A DNA stretch of 58,684 nt from an uncultured Bacillota bacterium. GTDB lineage: Bacteria > Bacillota > Clostridia > Christensenellales > Pumilibacteraceae. The position numbers were made by a program, and so were the translations under genes. Within the stretch, counting starts at the first letter, position 1. Each line of letters opens with the position of its first letter. The stretch spans positions 1-58,684 of the forward strand of contig CASFJH010000009.1 of the NCBI GenBank assembly GCA_949294845.1, read 5' to 3'. Of this stretch, positions 35,714 to 44,247 are shown piece by piece. The notes beneath the pieces are model-generated. The model had not been told where the DNA came from. It did no database searches and saw only the letters and a program-made list of their open reading frames with translations.

Positions 35714-37543
35714 TTACTCGACGGTGACCGATTTTGCAAGATTGCGCGGCTTGTCAATGTCGCAGCCTCTTGCCGAAGCTATATAATAAGCGAAAAGCTG
35801 CAAGGCGGTAACGGCCGCAACGGGATACGTCTCGGCGCCGCATTGCGGCAGCTCTATCACATGGTCACATTCGGCTCTGAGCGCGTCGGAACTGTCCGAG
35901 CACAACGCGATTACGGTAGCGCCGCGGGATTTGACTTCCTTTATGTTGGACAGCGTCTTGCCGAACAGCCGATCGTCGCAGGCAATGGCGACCACCAATG
36001 AGCCTTTTTCAATGAGGGATATCGTTCCGTGCTTAAGCTCGCCCGCCGCGTAGCTTTCGGCGTGTATGTACGAAATTTCCTTGAGCTTGAGCGCGCCTTC
36101 AAGCGCGAGCGCATAGTCGGCTCCGCGCCCGATAAAATACGCGTCGTCGGCCGAATAATACTTGGAAGCGATAAACTGCAGCTGCTGTATATTGTTTTCA
36201 AGCACTTTATTAACGGCTTCGGGCAGACCTATCAGATCGTTACATATTCTTTTATAATCCTTTTCGTCGATTCTGTCAAGCGCTTGAGCCAATTTCAGTC
36301 CTATCAGCATCAGAGCGGCGACCTGAGTAGTGTAGCCCTTGGTCGTGGCGACGGCAATTTCGGGGCCTGCGCGCGTATACAGAACGTCGTCGCTCTCTCT
36401 GGCGACCGAACTTCCGACCACATTGACGACGGACAGTATTCTCGCGCCCAGCTTGCGCGCCTGTCGCAGAGCCGCCAGAGTGTCGGCCGTTTCTCCCGAC
36501 TGGCTGATAATTACGGCCAGCGTACGGTCGGTAACAATGGGGGAGCGGTAACGGAATTCGCTTGCGACGTCCGTTTCGACGGGTATACGGGAAAGCTTTT
36601 CGATAAAATATTTTCCCAGTACGCCTGCGTGATAAGCCGAGCCGCACGCGACTATGCATATTCTGTCTATGCGCGCTATCTGCTCGTCGGTGAGCGCTAT
36701 ATTGTCCAGAATAATTCCGCCGTCGGTTATACGCGTGCGGACGGTGGCGTCAAGCGCGTGCGGCTGCTCGAAAATCTCCTTCAGCATAAAGTGCGGAAAA
36801 CCGTTCTTTTCTGCCGCGGAAATATCCCATTCGGCAATAAACGGCGTCTTTTCGACCGGCTCGCGGTTGGCGTTGTATATAAGAACGGAGTCGGGCGAAA
36901 CGGCCGCGATTTCGCCGTCGTCCATAAGCAGAAACCTGCGCGTACTCGACAGAACCGCCGGCATATCGGAGGCTATAAAGTTTTCGCGTTCGCCCAGCCC
37001 GACCACAAGAGGCGAATCCTTTCTCGCCGCGTAGAAAGTTTCGGGGGAGTAGCATGAGAGAACTCCGAGCGCATAGGAGCCGTTCAGCTTGTTGACGACT
37101 TTGCGCAGAGTCTCCACCATATCGCCGTTATAATAGTATTCGGTCAGATGCGCTATTACCTCGGTATCTGTTTCCGATACAAACGAAAAACCCTTTTCCG
37201 TAAGGAAAAGCTTCAGATCGAGATAGTTTTCGATAATGCCGTTATGAACGACGGCGAACTTGCCCGACTTCGATATGTGTGGATGCGAGTTTACGTCGTT
37301 GGGCGCGCCGTGAGTGGCCCAGCGCGTATGGCCTATGCCGATCGTTCCGGCAGGCCTGCTTCCGTTGTCAGTAATGCGCTTAAGCTCGGACAGTCTGCCG
37401 CCCGATTTGTACATTGTGATATTTCCGCCGCTCAGCACCGCCATACCGCTGGAATCGTATCCGCGGTATTCCAGTTTCGAGAGTCCTTCGAGAAGAATGG
37501 GGGCGGCCTGGCGGCGCCCCGTATAACCTACTATTCCGCACAT
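35714..37543 (-). CDS. glmS: Glutamine-fructose-6-phosphate aminotransferase (isomerizing)
   Basis: A 609-residue enzyme making glucosamine-6-phosphate, the first step of amino-sugar synthesis for the cell wall. The N-terminal glutaminase domain begins MCGIVGYTG with catalytic Cys2. I place the start at ATG 37543 so that Cys is residue 2; two upstream codons (TTG ATT) also fit the frame but would bury the nucleophile. Two SIS sugar-isomerase domains follow (IVACGSAYHAG and FIGRGADYALALEGALKLKEISYIHAE), and the C terminus ends KSVTVE as usual. No glmS ribozyme can be present, because the upstream gene ends only 40 nt away. Confidence 0.96.
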   Translation of the reverse strand: MCGIVGYTGRRQAAPILLEGLSKLEYRGYDSSGMAVLSGGNITMYKSGGRLSELKRITDNGSRPAGTIGIGHTRWATHGAPNDVNSHPHISKSGKFAVVHNGIIENYLDLKLFLTEKGFSFVSETDTEVIAHLTEYYYNGDMVETLRKVVNKLNGSYALGVLSCYSPETFYAARKDSPLVVGLGERENFIASDMPAVLSSTRRFLLMDDGEIAAVSPDSVLIYNANREPVEKTPFIAEWDISAAEKNGFPHFMLKEIFEQPHALDATVRTRITDGGIILDNIALTDEQIARIDRICIVACGSAYHAGVLGKYFIEKLSRIPVETDVASEFRYRSPIVTDRTLAVIISQSGETADTLAALRQARKLGARILSVVNVVGSSVARESDDVLYTRAGPEIAVATTKGYTTQVAALMLIGLKLAQALDRIDEKDYKRICNDLIGLPEAVNKVLENNIQQLQFIASKYYSADDAYFIGRGADYALALEGALKLKEISYIHAESYAAGELKHGTISLIEKGSLVVAIACDDRLFGKTLSNIKEVKSRGATVIALCSDSSDALRAECDHVIELPQCGAETYPVAAVTALQLFAYYIASARGCDIDKPRNLAKSVTVE

Positions 37544-37582
37544 AATCAAGTCCTCGCTTATTAAATGGTTTTTTTGCGATAA

Positions 37583-38203
37583 TCAGATATTTTTTTTGGG
37601 TTTACGAAGCAGCTTAGACGCCGTCACCGCTGCGGCGGCGAGCGCGCACGCGCAGAATCCCGCTATTATGTAGTTTACATAGTCTTTAAAGAAGAAAGTA
37701 AGGAGAGTGACGATAAGGCTTGCAACGAAGTTTCCGGCTGTTACCGCAAACAGCGCTTTGCGGTAATTAAGACCGGCTATACAGGCGACCGCGCTTCCCG
37801 TCCATACGCCGGTCATGGGCAGCGGCACCGCCACGAAAGCGAAAACGCCCGCAATCTTTTTTCTTTCGGTTAGCGCCGCGTTCGGTTTGCATCCGGACGA
37901 AATGCCGGCGGCTTTGGTCTGCAGATGCGAGTATACGGCTTTGCCGGCTTTACGGAAAACGCCCTCCGAGAGCCATCTGATGAACGGAATGAGCCACAGC
38001 AGGAGCAGCGGCACGACGAGCGAAGAGCCCAAAAACGCCCATATAAGGCTTTCGGCGGCTCCCAGTCCGTAACCGAAGGCTATCGGAATCGCCAGCCGCG
38101 CTTCCACAACCGGTAGAACGGCTATAATTACGACCACTATGCGCGGATCGCGAAAGACGTATAGCAGATGATCCTGTACCGAATGAATAATTCCGTCGAA
38201 CAT
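37583..38203 (-). CDS. COG2426 small membrane protein (putative multidrug exporter family)
   Basis: A 206-residue integral membrane protein with about four to five helices. The block EARLAIPIAFGYGLG near residue 34 and PLPMTGVWTGSAVACIAGL near residue 128 are characteristic of the family annotated as Sm_multidrug_ex (COG2426). Transport function is an annotation of the family, not evident from sequence. It lies directly upstream of glmS on the same strand with a 40-nt gap, so they probably share a transcript. Confidence 0.8.
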   Translation of the reverse strand: MFDGIIHSVQDHLLYVFRDPRIVVVIIAVLPVVEARLAIPIAFGYGLGAAESLIWAFLGSSLVVPLLLLWLIPFIRWLSEGVFRKAGKAVYSHLQTKAAGISSGCKPNAALTERKKIAGVFAFVAVPLPMTGVWTGSAVACIAGLNYRKALFAVTAGNFVASLIVTLLTFFFKDYVNYIIAGFCACALAAAAVTASKLLRKPKKNI

Positions 38204-38255
38204 GAAGCAAATACCTTACATAAAATAATTAAGGAAACCCGTTATTAATATGTAT

Positions 38256-38284
38256 ATTATAACTCGGCCCAAAGTATTTGTGAA
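38256..38284 (-). promoter_or_regulatory. Promoter of the COG2426-glmS transcript
   Basis: On the minus strand: TTCACA (38284-38279), 17 nt, TATAAT (38261-38256). Confidence 0.7.
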
Positions 38285-38289
38285 AAAAC

Positions 38290-38318
38290 TTGACAATGCA
38301 CGAGGCAGATGATACAAT
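38290..38318 (+). promoter_or_regulatory. Promoter of glmM
   Basis: TTGACA (38290-38295), 17 nt, TACAAT (38313-38318). It faces the glmS-side promoter, so the two amino-sugar transcripts diverge from about 30 bp of DNA. Confidence 0.8.
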
Positions 38319-38379
38319 ATTAAAGCAATTTTTGTAAGCGAAAAAAGCAATTGCTGAATATAAAGAAGGAGAATAGAAA

Positions 38380-39666
38380 TTGGGCAAATATTTCGGAACG
38401 GACGGTATACGTGGAAAATACGGCGACAATCTGGACGCGGCGCTGAGCTATAAGGCCGGCCGCGCCATAGCGGAATTTTTCGACAAAGGGGAATGTTTCG
38501 TGGGGCGGGATACGCGCGTGTCCGGTCCCGAGATCGAGGAGGCGCTGGTCAAGGGCGTGACCGACGGCGGCGGCAGGATAACGCTACTGGGAGTTATACC
38601 GACTCCGGCGGTCGCTCAGCTTGCCATAAAGCACGGCGCGGCGTGCGGCATAATGATTTCCGCCTCGCATAATCCGCCCGAGTACAACGGAATAAAGATT
38701 TTCGACAGCAAAGGCATTAAACTGACCGAAGAACAGGAAGGATCGGTAGAATATTACATAGACAATCAGCCGGCGAAAGCCGCGGTAAAGGGCCGCGTGC
38801 GCACTTTAGGCAGCGCCTGCGAAGAATACGTCGACAATATAGTTTCTTCGGCGGCAGTCGATTTCGGCGGTCTTAAAATACGCATGGACTGCGGCTACGG
38901 AGCTGTCGGCACCGTCGCAAAAGAGGCTTGGTCGAGACTGGGCGCCGATATTGAAGTGGAAAACTGCTCTCTCCGCGGTGAAAAGATCAACGGCTACTGC
39001 GGAGCGTTATATCCCAATTATGTGCGCAACAGCATGAAGGCGACGGACACCCGACTGGGCTTTGCTTGCGACGGTGACGCCGACAGGCTGAGCGTGGTTA
39101 TGGACGGCGAGATAATAGACGGCGACAGCGTGCTTTATAATATTTCGCGCGCGATCAGACTGGAAGGGAACGTGGTAGTGGGAACGGTCCTGTCCAATCT
39201 CGCGCTCGAGAAGAAGCTGGAAAGCGAAGGGAAAAAGCTGCTGCGTACTCCGGTCGGCGACAAATACATTTGCGATATCATGTTCCGCAAGGGGTACAAT
39301 CTGGGCGGAGAGCAGAGCGGACATTTTATAGTATATCCGGCGTCCACTACGGGCGACGGACTGCTTTCAAGCATCTTTTTCACGCGGTCGCTCATTCACG
39401 ACGGAAATCTGACCAAGCCGGTCAGGCTTAGCCTTTGTCCGCAGAAGGCGATAGCTGAATATGCCAGCCCGTCCATCATGTACGACGACGGACTGCTCAA
39501 GATGATCGACGTTCAGTCGGAAAGGCTGTCCGGCATAGGCAGACTGATAGTGCGCATGAGCGGAACCGAGCCTAAGGTGCGCGTCATGGTGGAATGTGAA
39601 CGCGCGGAACTCGTAGACGAGATACTTGCCGAGTTCAAGAGCTACATTAACGGGCTCAAGCCTTGA
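38380..39666 (+). CDS. glmM: Phosphoglucosamine mutase
   Basis: A 428-residue alpha-D-phosphohexomutase converting glucosamine-6-phosphate to glucosamine-1-phosphate, the step after GlmS toward UDP-GlcNAc. Start TTG at 38380 with AAGGAG 8 nt upstream. Motifs: KYFGTDGIRG at the N terminus, catalytic phosphoserine in ISASHNPPEYNG (about residue 96), metal loop DGDADR, sugar loop GEQSGH, and the phosphate-binding RMSGTEPKVRV at the C terminus. All are intact. Confidence 0.96.
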   Translation: MGKYFGTDGIRGKYGDNLDAALSYKAGRAIAEFFDKGECFVGRDTRVSGPEIEEALVKGVTDGGGRITLLGVIPTPAVAQLAIKHGAACGIMISASHNPPEYNGIKIFDSKGIKLTEEQEGSVEYYIDNQPAKAAVKGRVRTLGSACEEYVDNIVSSAAVDFGGLKIRMDCGYGAVGTVAKEAWSRLGADIEVENCSLRGEKINGYCGALYPNYVRNSMKATDTRLGFACDGDADRLSVVMDGEIIDGDSVLYNISRAIRLEGNVVVGTVLSNLALEKKLESEGKKLLRTPVGDKYICDIMFRKGYNLGGEQSGHFIVYPASTTGDGLLSSIFFTRSLIHDGNLTKPVRLSLCPQKAIAEYASPSIMYDDGLLKMIDVQSERLSGIGRLIVRMSGTEPKVRVMVECERAELVDEILAEFKSYINGLKP

Positions 39667-39710
39667 TACGATTTGCCGCGGAGACAGACTGACTCCGGCA
39701 AATAAAAAAA

Positions 39711-39736
39711 ACGGCCTTGTTAAAAGGCCGTTTTTG
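39711..39736. terminator. Bidirectional terminator between glmM and the TSCPD gene
   Basis: Stem ACGGCCTT/AAGGCCGT flanked by A and T runs on both sides, so it can serve both converging genes. Confidence 0.8.
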
Positions 39737-39760
39737 CATACGGAAACGGTTACTTCGGTG

Positions 39761-40024
39761 TTATTCTTCAACCGCGTTGTCACGGCGCTTCTTGTATTCT
39801 ATAAGCGCTTTGGCAAGCTGGTCGGGACACGACGTGCCGCCGCGGCATACGATGCCCTGCAGCCTTTCTATTATGTCGTCGATGTTCATGCCGACGGCAA
39901 GCCGCGCGATCGCCTGAGTGTTTCCCGAGCAGCCGTGGACGAATTTCAGCGAGGTCAGGATATTGTCTTTTACCTCGAAGATTATTTGTTTTGCGCAGGT
40001 TTTCTGAGTGCGGTAAGATTCCAT
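39761..40024 (-). CDS. TSCPD domain protein (TIGR03905 family)
   Basis: An 87-residue protein containing the family signature GTSCPDQLAKAL near residue 63 and four cysteines (KTCAK, HGCSG, IVCRG, TSCPD) that could bind metal or form disulfides. The same domain occurs at the C terminus of some ribonucleotide reductases. Stand-alone function unknown. It lies 16 nt downstream of the DUF4364 gene on the same strand. Confidence 0.85.
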   Translation of the reverse strand: MESYRTQKTCAKQIIFEVKDNILTSLKFVHGCSGNTQAIARLAVGMNIDDIIERLQGIVCRGGTSCPDQLAKALIEYKKRRDNAVEE

Positions 40025-40040
40025 AGTAGCTATATTCTCC

Positions 40041-40565
40041 TTAATCTATAAGCATTTCGTAAAGAGCGTAATATACCTGAGCCGCTTTTTCGTCCCACTT
40101 GCTCAATACCGTTTTGGCGGTGTGGCGATTGGAAACGTTTATTTTGATTTCGAGCGTGGTGGACAGCGGATCTATTATCTTGAGCTGAACGGTATAAGTC
40201 CCGTCGGCGTTCTTGGAATATGTGCGGAAATATTCCTGCTTGCGGCGGAACGACATCCGGTTTTCCTTGATATACTCGGTAATTTCGGTGCGCGTGGAGG
40301 AGGGGATACGCATATAGAAATTAGCCAGGCACATACGACCGTCGGGCGTAATAGAAAAATATATGTTCTGATCGTGCGCCGACTGATAGATGAACCCCGT
40401 TTCCAACAGCTGCCCCAAGGCCTGCTTGCAGTCCATGTAAGTAAACCAGTTGTTGCGGTAAGTGCACATCTCGATTATCGTGCTTTCGGTAATCGGAACA
40501 TCCATCTTGTCGAAAACAAACAAGAGTATAAGTTTGTTTATTGTAGATGTGCCCGATAGTTCCAA
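40041..40565 (-). CDS. DUF4364 family protein (winged-helix-like)
   Basis: A 174-residue protein. I place the start at TTG 40565, where GGAGGG lies 8 nt upstream, instead of at a further upstream codon beyond the promoter; the resulting length matches the family. N-terminal INKLILLFVFDKMDVPITESTIIEMC and FTYMDCKQALGQLLETGFI look like a winged-helix fold, so a regulatory role is plausible. The C-terminal half has strands characteristic of the family. Common in Clostridia. Confidence 0.8.
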   Translation of the reverse strand: MELSGTSTINKLILLFVFDKMDVPITESTIIEMCTYRNNWFTYMDCKQALGQLLETGFIYQSAHDQNIYFSITPDGRMCLANFYMRIPSSTRTEITEYIKENRMSFRRKQEYFRTYSKNADGTYTVQLKIIDPLSTTLEIKINVSNRHTAKTVLSKWDEKAAQVYYALYEMLID

Positions 40566-40595
40566 ACGATTTTTCCCTCCGATATGTGCTTGTCT

Positions 40596-40624
40596 ATTAT
40601 ACCATATAAGGCCGAAAAATTCAA
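40596..40624 (-). promoter_or_regulatory. Promoter of the DUF4364-TSCPD transcript
   Basis: Minus strand: TTGAAT (40624-40619), 17 nt, TATAAT (40601-40596). Confidence 0.8.
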
Positions 40625-40664
40625 GGATTTTCGACAAAAAATTTATGTCCTTGAGGCGAGCCGC

Positions 40665-40693
40665 TTGTTTTCAGACGGACAATATGGTATAAT
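40665..40693 (+). promoter_or_regulatory. Promoter of bioY, start codon at +1
   Basis: TTGTTT (40665-40670), 17 nt, TATAAT (40688-40693). ATG at 40701 with no ribosome binding site. Confidence 0.8.
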
Positions 40694-40700
40694 ATCGGCA

Positions 40701-41414
40701 ATGACTGCCAAAAGACTTATAAGAATAAGCTATTTTACAATGCTGACCATTATAGGCGCGATGATAAGAATCCCCGCCGGTCCGGTCAGCTTTACCCTGC
40801 AGACTCTGTTCGTTGTACTGGCCGGTTTCGTGCTGGGCGCGCGCGACGGACTTTTTGCCGAACTGGCATATATGATAATAGGACTGATAGGTATTCCGGT
40901 GTTTACCACTGGCGGCGGACCGCAATACGTTCTTCAGCCGTCGTTCGGTTATATAGTCGGTTTTTGTGCGGGCGCTTATACGGCAGGCCGGGTGCTCCGA
41001 CGTTTCCGCACGCTTAAGCCGCGGCAGATATTCGTGTCCGGTATTGCTGCTTTACTCCCGATATATGCGCTCGGCATGACTTATCAGGTAATAAGCCTTA
41101 CTTATATCTTAGGAAGTATGACGCTAAGAGGCGCGGTGATATCGTTGATCAATATTGTCTATATGTTTATCGGCGACGCGGTGCAGATTTTTATCGTCAG
41201 CCTCATTTTTCCCAGAATTATGACCATGATAGGAAAAACCGAAAAACAGAAATTTGCGGATAACGGGCTGAACGGCAACTCGGCGGCGCCCGACGCTAAC
41301 GCCGAAACAGCCGCGCATTGCGACGCAAAAACCGATCGGGAGCCGTGTTGCACATCGAACGCAGAGCGGCAAAAGACCGCGCATTGCGAGGCCGACGCGG
41401 GCGGCAAGTCCTGA
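40701..41414 (+). CDS. bioY: Biotin transporter BioY with an unusual C-terminal tail
   Basis: A 237-residue substrate-binding (S) component for biotin, working alone or with an ECF energy-coupling module that is not encoded nearby. Six hydrophobic helices fill residues 5-180. The typical RIPAGPVSFTLQTLFVVLAGFVLG motif and TGGGPQYVLQPSFGYIVGF loop are present. BioY proteins usually end near residue 185; here a hydrophilic tail of about 50 residues follows, rich in Ala, Asp and Cys (AHCDAKTDREPCC, TAHCEADAGG). Start ATG 40701, probably leaderless. Confidence 0.9.
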   Translation: MTAKRLIRISYFTMLTIIGAMIRIPAGPVSFTLQTLFVVLAGFVLGARDGLFAELAYMIIGLIGIPVFTTGGGPQYVLQPSFGYIVGFCAGAYTAGRVLRRFRTLKPRQIFVSGIAALLPIYALGMTYQVISLTYILGSMTLRGAVISLINIVYMFIGDAVQIFIVSLIFPRIMTMIGKTEKQKFADNGLNGNSAAPDANAETAAHCDAKTDREPCCTSNAERQKTAHCEADAGGKS

Positions 41415-41457
41415 CGGCGAGACTGCGGCGCGGCGAGCAGTCCCCATAAAGCATATA

Positions 41458-41492
41458 AACGACCGTTCGGAGCGCGTCCGACGGTCGTTTTT
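41458..41492. terminator. Shared terminator between bioY and the minus-strand gene
   Basis: AACGACCGT/ACGGTCGTT stem with a 14-nt loop followed by TTTT; it lies between the two converging stops. Confidence 0.75.
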
Positions 41493-41496
41493 AATT

Positions 41497-42117
41497 TTAG
41501 TGGCGCAGTTTACCGCCCAGGAAGCCGCGTTTTACGCGCTTACGGTAGATCTTGCCGTCTTTTTCCGAAAAGTAAAGGCCGTTTCCCATGGATACCAGCG
41601 GATTTTCGCGGCGAACGGCTACCGGCTTTTCGCCGCCCGTTTGGGGCGTTGCCAGAATAGGGTCACCGGCCGCCGCCGGCACCAGAATGGAGTCAGACGC
41701 GGCGTATCTGAATTCGCCGCCCGTCTCTGCGGGGCGGAACCTTACGCGTATATCGTTCGTTTCGGGCGCCGACGCCGCCAGAGTCTCTTCAAGCTTTTTA
41801 CTCAGCACCGGCAGAAGCTCCGCTTCAAGCGGAGATATTTTTCCGTCGGCCAGAATGTAATTGAGCTGCTCTTCAATATCGGAAACGGTGAGAGTTTTGT
41901 CCAGACGGTTGCGCATGATCTCTATAAGCGAGGCGTCCGTGGGCGTGACAACCGAACGCGAAAGTATGCCGTCCAGCATCGCCTCGATTTCGTTTACGTC
42001 GTCGGACGCCGGATGAGCGGGAGCCTGATCTGCGGTTGATCTGATGAAATCATCGAGACGACGTTCCATTTCCGCTACGGCCGCTTGCGATTCGGTTTTG
42101 ATTTTTTTGCGTTTCAT
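41497..42117 (-). CDS. Hypothetical protein, 206 residues
   Basis: Not recognised. A basic N terminus (MKRKKIK), an acidic helical region (about 10-120) with a heptad-like pattern (LDGILSRSVVTPTDASLIEIMRNRLDKTL), a flexible Pro/Ala/Gly region, and a basic C terminus (KRVKRGFLGGKLRH). No membrane segment, so a cytoplasmic or nucleoid-associated protein is plausible. A GTG at 42120 also fits; the promoter on this strand (TTGACA 42154-42149, TATACT 42131-42126) places transcription start at about 42119, and there is no ribosome binding site. Confidence 0.65.
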   Translation of the reverse strand: MKRKKIKTESQAAVAEMERRLDDFIRSTADQAPAHPASDDVNEIEAMLDGILSRSVVTPTDASLIEIMRNRLDKTLTVSDIEEQLNYILADGKISPLEAELLPVLSKKLEETLAASAPETNDIRVRFRPAETGGEFRYAASDSILVPAAAGDPILATPQTGGEKPVAVRRENPLVSMGNGLYFSEKDGKIYRKRVKRGFLGGKLRH

Positions 42118-42125
42118 CACTGATA

Positions 42126-42154
42126 AGTATATAATAAATACGTTATATTGTCAA
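42126..42154 (-). promoter_or_regulatory. Promoter of the hypothetical minus-strand gene
   Basis: TTGACA (42154-42149 on the minus strand), 17 nt, TATACT (42131-42126). It is divergent from the promoter at 42171, with only 16 bp between the two -35 boxes. Confidence 0.8.
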
Positions 42155-42170
42155 TTCCTTTTTAAGCGCG

Positions 42171-42199
42171 TTGACATACGCGTCCGGAAGTTGTATAAT
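42171..42199 (+). promoter_or_regulatory. Promoter of the Y1-transposase-like gene, start codon at +1
   Basis: TTGACA (42171-42176), 17 nt, TATAAT (42194-42199): perfect consensus. ATG at 42206, no ribosome binding site. Confidence 0.85.
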
Positions 42200-42205
42200 A
42201 TATGT

Positions 42206-42910
42206 ATGGCTCGGAAACCGAGAAAAAGAGCGCAGTCGGGCGTTTATTATATCCTTGCGGCGTCGGCCGACAAGCTGCTTTTTATAGACGATGAGGACAG
42301 AAAGCGTTTTGCCGGAATTCTCGTAAGCCGCGCAGCCCGTGATATGACCGGATTATGGGCGTACTGTACCGAAGATGAAAAAATTCATCTGGTTATAAAG
42401 GAAGGACTCGACGGAGTGAGCACGTTCGTGCGCGACGTGCTCGGCTCGTATGCGGTGTGGTTCAATTTAAAATACCGCGCCGACGGCAGACTGTTCTCGG
42501 ACCGCTTCAGAAGTCTGCCGCTCGAAGAGCCGGACGAGATGCTCGACGCGGTCAGATATGTTTTCGGCTGCGGAAATTTTTCCGACGAACGCACCAATTA
42601 CCGCGAATTTTTACGCTCGGACGAAGAGCTGGCTTTTTATGCCGGCGGTGCCGCCGCGCTTAAAGAGTACATGAAGGAAAGGGGACGGTTCCGCGGTTTC
42701 GAGCGCGACGCTATAGACGACGGGCAGTTGCTTGCCCGTGTACGCGCATTGCTTATGGAAGTGGGCAGCGAAAGGCTGGACGGACTGGACGAAAGGGAAT
42801 ACCTTGAGCTGTTGAAAAGGATTTTGGATATAAAGGGCTGCACGGTCGGACAGGTGAGCAGGGTTTGCGGTATAAGCCGCAGACAACTTGAAAAGGCACG
42901 GCTGCTGTAA
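42206..42910 (+). CDS. REP-associated Y1-transposase-like protein with a broken HUH motif
   Basis: A 234-residue protein. Residues 1-135 follow the Y1_Tnp/IS200-like pattern: SGVYYILAASADKLLFIDDEDRKRF, then a conserved GxLFSDRF and AVRYV. In active enzymes the metal-binding HUH motif (His-x-His, usually NHVHLL) follows AYxxMP; here the stretch is AYCTEDEKIHLVI, with the first His replaced by Lys59 and only His61 left. A candidate catalytic Tyr118 remains. The C-terminal 80 residues carry a helix-turn-helix (VGQVSRVCGISRRQLEKARLL). I see no flanking REP palindromes. A strong dedicated promoter and intact frame suggest it is expressed and perhaps domesticated as a DNA-binding protein. Confidence 0.75.
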   Translation: MARKPRKRAQSGVYYILAASADKLLFIDDEDRKRFAGILVSRAARDMTGLWAYCTEDEKIHLVIKEGLDGVSTFVRDVLGSYAVWFNLKYRADGRLFSDRFRSLPLEEPDEMLDAVRYVFGCGNFSDERTNYREFLRSDEELAFYAGGAAALKEYMKERGRFRGFERDAIDDGQLLARVRALLMEVGSERLDGLDEREYLELLKRILDIKGCTVGQVSRVCGISRRQLEKARLL

Positions 42911-42925
42911 GGAGTATTGTTACAT

Positions 42926-43426
42926 ATGATGGAGATCAAGGAAGTTAAGGACGTACATTCCGCCGAAAAAGTCGCGCGGCTTGCCGATATCGTGTGGCGC
43001 GAGCATTACGACGGCATACTTGCCGCCGATCAGATTGACTATATGCTCGACAAGTTTCAGTCGGCGTCAGCCGTACAGGAGCAGATAAACAACGGCACCA
43101 GCTATTATCTCGTGCGCGACGACGGAATGGGAGTAGGCTATTTCGCGATAGAACCGCAGCAGGGACTTATGTTCATTTCCAAGCTCTATCTTATAAAAGC
43201 CGCGCGCGGCATAGGTTACGGGCGGTCGTGCGTGAGGTTTATCGAAGAACAGGCCGCTCAGCGCAAACTGGGAATCATGCGCCTTACGGTCAACAGGAAA
43301 AATTCCACGTCGGTAGCGGTATATAAAAAGCTCGGCTTTTCAATAGTGGGAGAGGGGTCGGTCGATATAGGCGGCGGCTTTTCGATGGACGATTACTACA
43401 TGGAAAAAGCGGTGAAGCTCAAATAG
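42926..43426 (+). CDS. GNAT-family N-acetyltransferase
   Basis: A 166-residue acetyl-CoA-dependent transferase. Acetyl-CoA-binding motif A is RGIGYGRSCVRFIEEQA at about residues 95-110, followed by LTVNRKNSTSVAVYKKLGF. Substrate unknown. The ATG at 42926 lies 11 nt past AAGGAG (42909-42914), which overlaps the stop of the preceding gene, so the two are co-transcribed. An alternative TTG at 42917 is too close to the ribosome binding site. Confidence 0.9.
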   Translation: MMEIKEVKDVHSAEKVARLADIVWREHYDGILAADQIDYMLDKFQSASAVQEQINNGTSYYLVRDDGMGVGYFAIEPQQGLMFISKLYLIKAARGIGYGRSCVRFIEEQAAQRKLGIMRLTVNRKNSTSVAVYKKLGFSIVGEGSVDIGGGFSMDDYYMEKAVKLK

Positions 43427-43442
43427 ACGATATGTCGCAGAC

Positions 43443-44153
43443 TTATTGCAGCGTATTGCGCGAAGACGGATTTTTTTCCTTAAGGTAAACCCTCAGATTT
43501 CCGTCGCCGTCAAGTGTGGCAAGCGCGATATCGGCTATCGGTCCACTATACTGTTCTTCAAGTTTTTCGGTCAGCTGCCGCTCGGTTACGCCCGACGCGC
43601 CGATATTACCTCGCATCATTTTTCCGTCGATTATCACGTTCGCGGGCAGACTGTCTTCCGGCAGAGCGAGCCCCTGCTCGAGCGAAGCGGCCGGCCTTGA
43701 CGCGGCTTTTGGCATGACAGAAACGGTGCCGTTGGTTTCCATGATCGCGCAATTGACATCGGAAGGATCGAAATATCCCGAAACGCGCAGTTCGCGCAGA
43801 AGGTCATTTATGTCCAGATGCGAGCGCTTAAGCCCGTCATACATAATTTTACCGTCGTTCATGAGCGTTACCGGCGATCCGGTAAGCATACGGCGCATGA
43901 GTATCGATTTTGTCGTCAGCAGCGACAGTACCAGCGAGGATAGCATGAACAATGCTATGGCTATTAGGCAGTGCCATATATTTACGTCCAGTTCTATACA
44001 GAGGTTGGCTGCAATCGAACCGGCGGAAATACCCACGATATAATCGTAGAATGTCAGTTGAGAGATCTGTTTCGCTCCGTCGAGCCGCGCAAGAAATAAC
44101 AGCACGGTTATGGATAACAGCGTTCGGAGTACAACTTCGAGATATGCGTTCAC
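43443..44153 (-). CDS. DUF421 (YetF-like) membrane protein
   Basis: A 236-residue protein with three N-terminal membrane helices (about 5-22, 35-55, 60-80) followed by a cytoplasmic DUF421 domain pair. LARLDGAKQISQLTFYDYIVGISAGSIAA is the family signature. Several members occur in spore formers and some are part of the spore membrane; function is unknown. GTG start at 44153 with GGGAG 7 nt upstream. Confidence 0.88.
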   Translation of the reverse strand: MNAYLEVVLRTLLSITVLLFLARLDGAKQISQLTFYDYIVGISAGSIAANLCIELDVNIWHCLIAIALFMLSSLVLSLLTTKSILMRRMLTGSPVTLMNDGKIMYDGLKRSHLDINDLLRELRVSGYFDPSDVNCAIMETNGTVSVMPKAASRPAASLEQGLALPEDSLPANVIIDGKMMRGNIGASGVTERQLTEKLEEQYSGPIADIALATLDGDGNLRVYLKEKNPSSRNTLQ

Positions 44154-44247
44154 GGTAAAACTCCCGGGTGTTTATTGTAAGATTATTGACCGCCCGGCAG
44201 TCATGCATACCCGAGCGGCAATTTTATACGCATTTGTCCTCACCACA

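Noticed and set aside
37544..37582. glmS ribozyme upstream of glmS
   Set aside because: The upstream gene ends 40 nt from the start codon, leaving no room for the ~150-nt ribozyme.
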